Part shown: positions 20,702-24,326 of the stretch, piece after piece | Numbering within the stretch: the first letter of the stretch is position 1 | How the letters are laid out: the number at the start of each line of letters is the position of its first letter | Source: JBGLNJ01 sp964353405 | GTDB taxonomy: Bacteria; Chloroflexota; Anaerolineae; Fen-1058 | Assembly: GCA_964353405.1 (NCBI GenBank) | Contig: CAYGWJ010000024.1 | Span: 1-24,326 of the forward strand | DNA: 24,326 nt | Direction: 5' to 3' | Notes under the pieces: model-generated | What the model saw: the letters and a program-made list of their open reading frames with translations, nothing else | What the model was told of the DNA's origin: nothing | The model's database searches: none | Translations under genes and position numbers: made by a program

Positions 20702-21583
20702 ATGAGCATCATCACCCTGACCACCGATTTTGGCGCGAGCGACGGCTACGTGGGGACGATGAAGGGCGTCATCCTTTCCATCGCCCCGAATGTGACCCTC
20801 GTGGACATTACTCACGAGATTGCACCTCAACATGTACGCCAGGCCGCATACGTGCTCCACGCGGCCGCGTCGTATTTTCCACACGGGACGATTCACCTGG
20901 CGGTGGTTGACCCCGGCGTGGGCAGTCGGCGGCGCGCACTCGTCGTCCGGACGTCGCGAGGTTTCCTGGTCGGCCCGGACAATGGGCTGTTTACGCTGCT
21001 TCTGGCCGATGAGCCGGATGCCGAGTGTCGCTCGATTACGAATCCCGCGTTCATGCTGCCACACGTCAGTGCCACGTTTCACGGTCGAGATGTCTTTGCG
21101 CCCGTCGCCGCTCATCTCGCACGCCGGTTGGGTCATTCTGTGGCCCGCAGGGCCGAACGCAAAGCGTCTCTGACCCACGATCAAGAAACCTCTCGCTGCA
21201 ACGCGGCTCAGGATGATGTATTGGAACTGTCCGAGTTCGGCCTGCGCGTGAGTGACCCGGAGACCTTGGCCATCCCAAAGCCGATTCAGCAAGCCGATGG
21301 CAACTGGCTCGGCCAGGTGTTGTTCGCCGATCATTTTGGCAATCTCATCACGTCTATCACGGCGGACGTTTTAACAAACATCGGGAGTGTGGAAATTCTG
21401 ATTGGGCAAACGCACATCACGGGAATCAAACGCACTTTTGCCGACGCCGCGCCGGGCGAACTGATTGCGCTCGTCGGCAGCTCGCGCCATTTGGAAATCT
21501 CGATCGTCAACGGAAACGCCGCGCAGTCGCTCGACCTTGGCCCAGACTCGTCCATCACACTGCGCAAAATGCAAGACACATGA
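20702..21583 (+). CDS. SAM hydroxide adenosyltransferase (DUF62 family) with palindrome-derived insert
   Basis: It hydrolyses S-adenosylmethionine to adenosine and methionine. The 293-aa product keeps the family motifs: ITLTTDFGASDGYVGTMKG (4-22), VVDPGVGSRRR (68-78), GPDNGLFT (91-98), FHGRDVFAPVAAHLA (126-140) and FADHFGNLITSI (208-219). Family members are usually about 255-280 aa. The extra length sits in the loop between HLARRLG and LSEFGLRVSDPETL (about 144-174), encoded by a REP-like palindrome (21132-21217). The insert keeps the frame and lies between, not within, conserved motifs, so the enzyme may still work. It is 42 bp upstream of murA and likely cotranscribed. The start is fixed by the promoter, which leaves almost no leader. 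Confidence 0.9.
   Translation: MSIITLTTDFGASDGYVGTMKGVILSIAPNVTLVDITHEIAPQHVRQAAYVLHAAASYFPHGTIHLAVVDPGVGSRRRALVVRTSRGFLVGPDNGLFTLLLADEPDAECRSITNPAFMLPHVSATFHGRDVFAPVAAHLARRLGHSVARRAERKASLTHDQETSRCNAAQDDVLELSEFGLRVSDPETLAIPKPIQQADGNWLGQVLFADHFGNLITSITADVLTNIGSVEILIGQTHITGIKRTFADAAPGELIALVGSSRHLEISIVNGNAAQSLDLGPDSSITLRKMQDT
21132..21217 (+). repeat. REP-like palindromic element inserted in frame in a gene
   Basis: The segment opens GTCATTCTG (21132-21140), passes through GCAGGGCCGAACGC and TCTCTGACCCACGATCA, and closes TCGCTGC...GGCTCAGGATGAT (ending 21217). This is the diagnostic order of dispersed palindromes beginning GTCATTCTG and ending CTCAGGATGAC. A cousin lies at 15945-15988, with the matching ending TTCAGCATGACA. 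It encodes about 29 extra residues within the SAM hydrolase. Confidence 0.75.
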
Positions 21584-21625
21584 CCGGGCTTGCCTCTTGC
21601 AGCCTGCAGCCTGTAAGGAGTTGAA

Positions 21626-22906
21626 ATGGAGCAATTTGTCATCGAGGGCAATACCCCGCTTTCCGGCACGGTCAGGCCGGGCGGCAACAAGAACGCGGCA
21701 CTGCCTCTACTGGCCGCGTCGCTGCTCACCGACGAGCCGCTCATTTTGCACAACGTCCCCCGTATCCGTGATGTGCAGACGATGTGCCGGTTGCTGGCCG
21801 ATCTGGGCGTGGACATGGCCGAACTGGATGATCACACCCTGCGTTTGTCCGCCGCGAATGTCCGCAAGACCGACCTGGATTCTGATTTGTGCCGCGAGAT
21901 TCGGGCTTCGATCCTGCTCGCCGGGCCGATGCTGGCACGGTTGGGGCATGTCGAACTGCCTCCGCCGGGTGGCGACGTGATCGGACGGAGGCGACTTGAC
22001 ACTCACTTTCTTGCCTTTAAAAAGTTGGGCGCCGAAATGGAGTCCAATGACCGGTTCCGCTTGCGCGCCCGGCAGTTGATCGGCCGGGATATCTTGCTGG
22101 ACGAGGCCAGCGTCACGGGCACCGAAAACGCCGTTATGGCGGCGGTGCTGGCGCGCGGGACGACCGTTTTTCGCAACGCCGCCTCCGAGCCGCATGTCCA
22201 GGACTTGTGCAATTGCCTCGTGCAGATGGGCGCGCACATCGAGGGTATCGGTTCCAACATGGTGACGATTCACGGCGTGGAAAAACTGCGCGGAACTGAC
22301 TTTACCATCGGCGCCGACTATCTCGAAGTCGCCAGCTTTATTGCGCTGGCGGCGGTGACCGGCGGCGAGGTACTGATCCAAAATGCCAGCCCGGAACATC
22401 TGGGCATGACGGAATTGGTGTTCGATCGTCTGGGTGTGCGTTGGGAGACGCGCGGGCGCGATGTGTTCGTGCCGCGCGGTCAATCCCTCACCGTCGTCCC
22501 CGACCTGGGCGATGCGATCCCCGAGATCAAGACGAACGTGTGGCCGGCTTTCCCAACCGACCTGACGAGTATCGCCATCGCCGTCGCCACGCAGGCCGCC
22601 GGGATGGTGCTCTTTCACGACTGGATGCACACGGGCCGGATGTACTTTACGGACAAGCTCGTGAGCATGGGCGCACGCATCGTGCTGTGCGACCCACACC
22701 GCTGCATGGTGCATGGTCCCGCGTGGCTGCGCGGCGAGCAATTGGAGAGCCCGGACATTCGCGCGGGTATGGCGCTTCTCATCGCCGCGTTGACGGCGCG
22801 CGGCCAAAGCATCATTCGTAAAGTCGGCCAGATTGACCGGGGCTATGAGCGAGTGGACGAAAAAATCCGCGCGCTGGGCGGCAGGATCGAGCGCGTCGAG
22901 GCTTGA
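21626..22906 (+). CDS. murA: UDP-N-acetylglucosamine 1-carboxyvinyltransferase
   Basis: It transfers enolpyruvate from PEP to UDP-GlcNAc, the first committed step of peptidoglycan synthesis, in the cytoplasm. The 426-aa product has the inside-out alpha/beta barrel motifs: GGNKNAALPLLAASLL (19-34, with K22 and N23), EIRASILLAGPMLAR (R93), GGDVIGRRRLDTHF (115-128), WPAFPTDLTS with catalytic Asp312, and DIRAGMALLIAALTA (R379). At position 117 Asp replaces the Cys of the usual GGCxIG loop. This is a known natural variation that removes the residue alkylated by fosfomycin. The product differs from E. coli MurA in the late loop (HDWMHTGRMYF in place of FENRFMH). AAGGAG precedes the ATG, and it probably shares the SAM-hydrolase transcript. 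Confidence 0.92.
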   Translation: MEQFVIEGNTPLSGTVRPGGNKNAALPLLAASLLTDEPLILHNVPRIRDVQTMCRLLADLGVDMAELDDHTLRLSAANVRKTDLDSDLCREIRASILLAGPMLARLGHVELPPPGGDVIGRRRLDTHFLAFKKLGAEMESNDRFRLRARQLIGRDILLDEASVTGTENAVMAAVLARGTTVFRNAASEPHVQDLCNCLVQMGAHIEGIGSNMVTIHGVEKLRGTDFTIGADYLEVASFIALAAVTGGEVLIQNASPEHLGMTELVFDRLGVRWETRGRDVFVPRGQSLTVVPDLGDAIPEIKTNVWPAFPTDLTSIAIAVATQAAGMVLFHDWMHTGRMYFTDKLVSMGARIVLCDPHRCMVHGPAWLRGEQLESPDIRAGMALLIAALTARGQSIIRKVGQIDRGYERVDEKIRALGGRIERVEA

Positions 22907-22915
22907 AATTTGCAT

Positions 22916-22944
22916 TTGACCGGAATCCTTCCCTCAGGTATAAT
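22916..22944 (+). promoter_or_regulatory. Consensus promoter for the rpmH operon
   Basis: TTGACC (22916-22921) and a perfect TATAAT (22939-22944) are separated by exactly 17 bp, beginning 10 bp after the murA stop. It is the strongest promoter visible in the window and should start transcription near 22951, leaving a leader of about 90 nt before rpmH. Confidence 0.92.
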
Positions 22945-22983
22945 GATATGGCTGTTGTGGATTTCGAGTAAAGACGATGACCT

Positions 22984-23006
22984 ACGCCGAGTCCAAGACT
23001 CGGCGT
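22984..23006 (+). promoter_or_regulatory. Stable leader hairpin before rpmH
   Basis: ACGCCGAGTC (22984-22993) and GACTCGGCGT (22997-23006) form a perfect 10-bp stem with a CAA triloop, followed by TTAGCTGTTA. It could be an attenuator or transcript-stabilising structure in the rpmH leader, and might also limit readthrough from murA. The T run is too short for a confident terminator. Confidence 0.6.
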
Positions 23007-23040
23007 TTAGCTGTTACATCAAACCAAAAGAGAGTGAGTC

Positions 23041-23217
23041 ATGCCCAAACGAACATTCCAACCCAAGAAACGACACCGAGCGCGCGTGCACGGCTTCCGG
23101 GCACGCATGGCCACCCGAGGCGGCCGCAGGGTGATCAAGGCGCGGCGGCTCAAGGGCCGCTACGAGCTGGCGCCTCAGCCCAAGCGTGCCAAGCGCATCA
23201 ATTGGAAGGAAGGATGA
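23041..23217 (+). CDS. rpmH: 50S ribosomal protein L34
   Basis: This very basic protein of the large subunit binds 23S rRNA. The peptide starts MPKRTFQPKKRHRARVHGFR and continues ARMATRGGRRVIKARRLKGR, the universal L34 core (KRTFQP, HGFRARMxTxxGRxVIxxRRxKGR). At 58 aa it is longer than the usual 44-50 because of a C-terminal extension (YELAPQPKRAKRINWKEG). GAGAGTGAG precedes the ATG. Its TGA overlaps the ATG of rnpA (ATGA), so the two are translationally coupled, as is common for this gene pair. Confidence 0.96.
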   Translation: MPKRTFQPKKRHRARVHGFRARMATRGGRRVIKARRLKGRYELAPQPKRAKRINWKEG

Positions 23218-23579
23218 CATCTCTTGCGAAGGCCGAGTGCCTTTGCAAGGGAGCGCGGCGTCTGCGCGCGCGGGCCGATTTCGAACGCGTGCGGCGCGAA
23301 GGTCGTTCCTGGTCTCACCGGTTGCTGGTGCTGGTGGCCTGCGCCAATGCGTTAGACTGGACGCGCGTGGGGGTGGCCGCCGGCAAGCGCGTGGGCAGCG
23401 CCGTCGTGCGCAATCGAGCCAAGCGGCTGATGCGCGAGGCGATGCGGCAGTATGATCCGCGCGTCCGGGCCGGCTGGGACTTGATCCTCATCGCCCGCGT
23501 GGCTATCGTCCCGGTCAAAATGCAGGACGTAGCTGCCGCGCTCGAATCGTTGCTGCGGCAAGCTGATTTGGTGGTTTAG
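23214..23579 (+). CDS. rnpA: Ribonuclease P protein component
   Basis: It binds the RNase P RNA to process the 5' ends of tRNA precursors. The start is the ATG overlapping the rpmH stop, giving 121 aa. Family marks are RRLRARADFERVRREGRSWSHRLLVL (15-40), RVGVAAGKRVGSAVVRNRAKRLMREAMR with the RNR signature (51-78), and WDLILIARVAIVP near 90-105. The first 13 residues (MTSLAKAECLCKG) look unlike the typical short N-terminus and are encoded by an 11-bp palindrome (23223-23249). The frame continues upstream, but the coupled ATG is the convincing start. Confidence 0.94.
   Translation: MTSLAKAECLCKGARRLRARADFERVRREGRSWSHRLLVLVACANALDWTRVGVAAGKRVGSAVVRNRAKRLMREAMRQYDPRVRAGWDLILIARVAIVPVKMQDVAAALESLLRQADLVV
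23223..23249 (+). repeat. Palindrome at the start of rnpA
   Basis: CTTGCGAAGGC (23223-23233) and GCCTTTGCAAG (23239-23249) pair over 11 bp with one G-U wobble and a 5-nt loop, starting 7 nt after the rnpA ATG. The core CTTGCGAAGG is shared with the perfect hairpin at 2721-2759, suggesting the same repeat family inserted in the 5' coding region, where it could affect translation coupling. Confidence 0.6.
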
Positions 23580-23633
23580 TAAGTGTGCTTCGCGGTGACG
23601 ATCGAACGATCCAAGTGGCAAACCATCGAACGA

Positions 23634-23843
23634 ATGAAACAACTTGCAATGGCTTTGATCCGACTGTATCAGAACACGCTGTCGCGCGTGCTGCCACCCG
23701 CGTGCCGCTTTTATCCCTCGTGTTCTCACTACACTTTAGAGGCTATCGGCCGGTATGGATTTTGGCGCGGCGGCTGGCTAGGCATCAAACGTATCGCTCG
23801 TTGCCATCCGTTCAATCCCGGCGGCTATGACCCGGTCCCCTGA
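23634..23843 (+). CDS. yidD: Membrane protein insertion efficiency factor YidD
   Basis: YidD is a small membrane-associated protein that assists YidC-dependent insertion. With the ATG at 23634 the product is 69 aa: MKQLAMALIRLYQNTLSRVL, then PPACRFYPSCSHYTLEAIGR and a GGW segment leading to IKRIARCHPFNPGGYDPVP. It has the family's amphipathic N-terminal helix, paired cysteines and the invariant HPFNPGGYDPVP ending. A longer frame from GTG 23583 adds 17 polar residues (CFAVTIERSKWQ...) not found in the family, so the internal ATG is preferred. It sits between rnpA and a lipoprotein gene in the usual rpmH-rnpA-yidD order. Confidence 0.93.
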   Translation: MKQLAMALIRLYQNTLSRVLPPACRFYPSCSHYTLEAIGRYGFWRGGWLGIKRIARCHPFNPGGYDPVP

Positions 23844-23852
23844 GGAGGCACG

Positions 23853-24326
23853 TTGACACATCGCACTCTGACGCGATTCATTTTGACCGCACTGCTCATG
23901 CTGACGGTGCTGGCGCTGGCCGGCTGCGGCGGGCAGGCGCCTCCCTCTGCCTGGCCCGGGCTCACGCCCGGCGAGGGCGTGGTTTACCTGGCCGCTACGG
24001 CCAAGGCGTACGCCATCAACGTGGCAGATGGCAGTAAAAAGTGGGAATACGAGCACAAGGTTGCCACGAGTGGACTGCTGGGCAGCGGCTCGGCTCCAGA
24101 CACTGTTCACGCTCAGCCGGTGGCAGGTGATGGTTTTATCTATTGGGGGACGGATGGCGGTTACTTGATTGCCGTAGACGCAATTACCGGCGCCGAGAGA
24201 TGGAAATTCGTGCCCGAGACAGCCACGATGTTGTTTGGGCTGATCAAAGAAAAACCCGGACCGGTGTACGCCGGGCCGGTGCTGGCGGGCAAGCGTGTGA
24301 TCTTTTCCGGGACGTCGCACAAAGTC
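23853..24326 (+). CDS. PQQ-like beta-propeller lipoprotein (3' partial)
   Basis: The frame is open from TTG 23853, which lies behind GGAGG, to the window edge (158 codons). The N-terminus is a lipoprotein signal: RFILTALLMLTVLALAGC with lipobox ALAGC and lipidated Cys25. The mature part has propeller repeats typical of PQQ-binding/BamB-like proteins: VVYLAATAKAYAINVADGSKKWEYE, then GFIYWGTDGGYLIAVDAITGAERWKF, each with the AxD..tGxxxW pattern. It starts 9 bp after the yidD stop, so it is part of the rpmH operon, where yidC would normally come next. It may act in outer-envelope or membrane protein assembly (inference from BamB likeness and position). ATG-only gene calling would miss it. Confidence 0.82.
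   Translation, partial: MTHRTLTRFILTALLMLTVLALAGCGGQAPPSAWPGLTPGEGVVYLAATAKAYAINVADGSKKWEYEHKVATSGLLGSGSAPDTVHAQPVAGDGFIYWGTDGGYLIAVDAITGAERWKFVPETATMLFGLIKEKPGPVYAGPVLAGKRVIFSGTSHKV

Noticed and set aside
21707..22915. 402-aa open frame on - opposite murA
   Set aside because: Shadow of murA in high-G+C DNA; no family motif.
19457..23040. Chromosome origin (DnaA boxes) near gyrB and rpmH
   Set aside because: Gene content suggests origin proximity, but no cluster of TTATCCACA-like boxes or dnaA gene is visible.
23583..23633. GTG start 17 codons upstream in yidD
   Set aside because: The family starts at MKxLxxALIRxYQ; the extension has no family counterpart.
1..24326. tRNA, rRNA or other structured RNA genes
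   Set aside because: No cloverleaf with a CCA-type end or conserved rRNA block was recognised in any intergenic stretch.

Overview
The window looks like part of a Chloroflexota chromosome, possibly Anaerolineae-like. This is inferred from protein flavour, G+C-rich flanks, many palindromic repeats that translate as 'CHAERSEAS'-type peptides, and a PQQ-propeller lipoprotein placed directly after yidD. No rRNA or tRNA was seen, so the taxonomic call is an inference.

Layout. (1) 1-2708, + strand: a sulfur/cysteine block with a cysteine desulfurase (5' end outside the window), cysK and cysE. (2) 2709-5954: a ParB-like/tandem-Usp protein on + converges with a lipoprotein on - that carries an SH3b domain and two CAP domains. 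(3) 5955-8340: a patch of decay. It holds IS-end-like repeats, an ECF sigma factor fragment missing both ends, an ester-cyclase gene with an apparent one-base frameshift, a UPF0175 gene and the 3' remnant of a RelE/ParE toxin. (4) about 8.1-12.8 kb: a visibly A+T-richer cassette on + encoding a MerR-like regulator, a 920-aa N6-adenine methylase and a ComEC-like metallo-beta-lactamase (MBL) hydrolase. It looks horizontally acquired and is the best candidate here for an undescribed system. (5) 12845-15830, - strand: a 2-isopropylmalate-synthase homologue that has lost signature active-site residues, followed by a HEAT-like protein and preceded by a 40-aa membrane microprotein. (6) 15868-16500: no genes, but REP and MITE-like repeats with a 103-bp tandem duplication. 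(7) 16501-20596, - strand: an FHA membrane protein, a 53-aa basic protein, gyrB and a multi-pass membrane protein. (8) 20664-24326, + strand: SAM hydroxide adenosyltransferase and murA, then a consensus promoter driving rpmH-rnpA-yidD-lipoprotein, the usual origin-proximal ribosome/RNase P/membrane-insertion operon (yidC would be expected just outside).

A recurring theme is invasion by palindromic elements. They sit at gene ends where they resemble terminators, in the gene-free 16-kb region, and apparently in frame inside two genes: the SAM hydrolase loop and the rnpA N-terminus. Other notable points are a MurA with Asp in place of the fosfomycin-target Cys, a probably leaderless SAM-hydrolase transcript, and several small genes (40-69 aa) supported by strong ribosome binding sites or clear family motifs.
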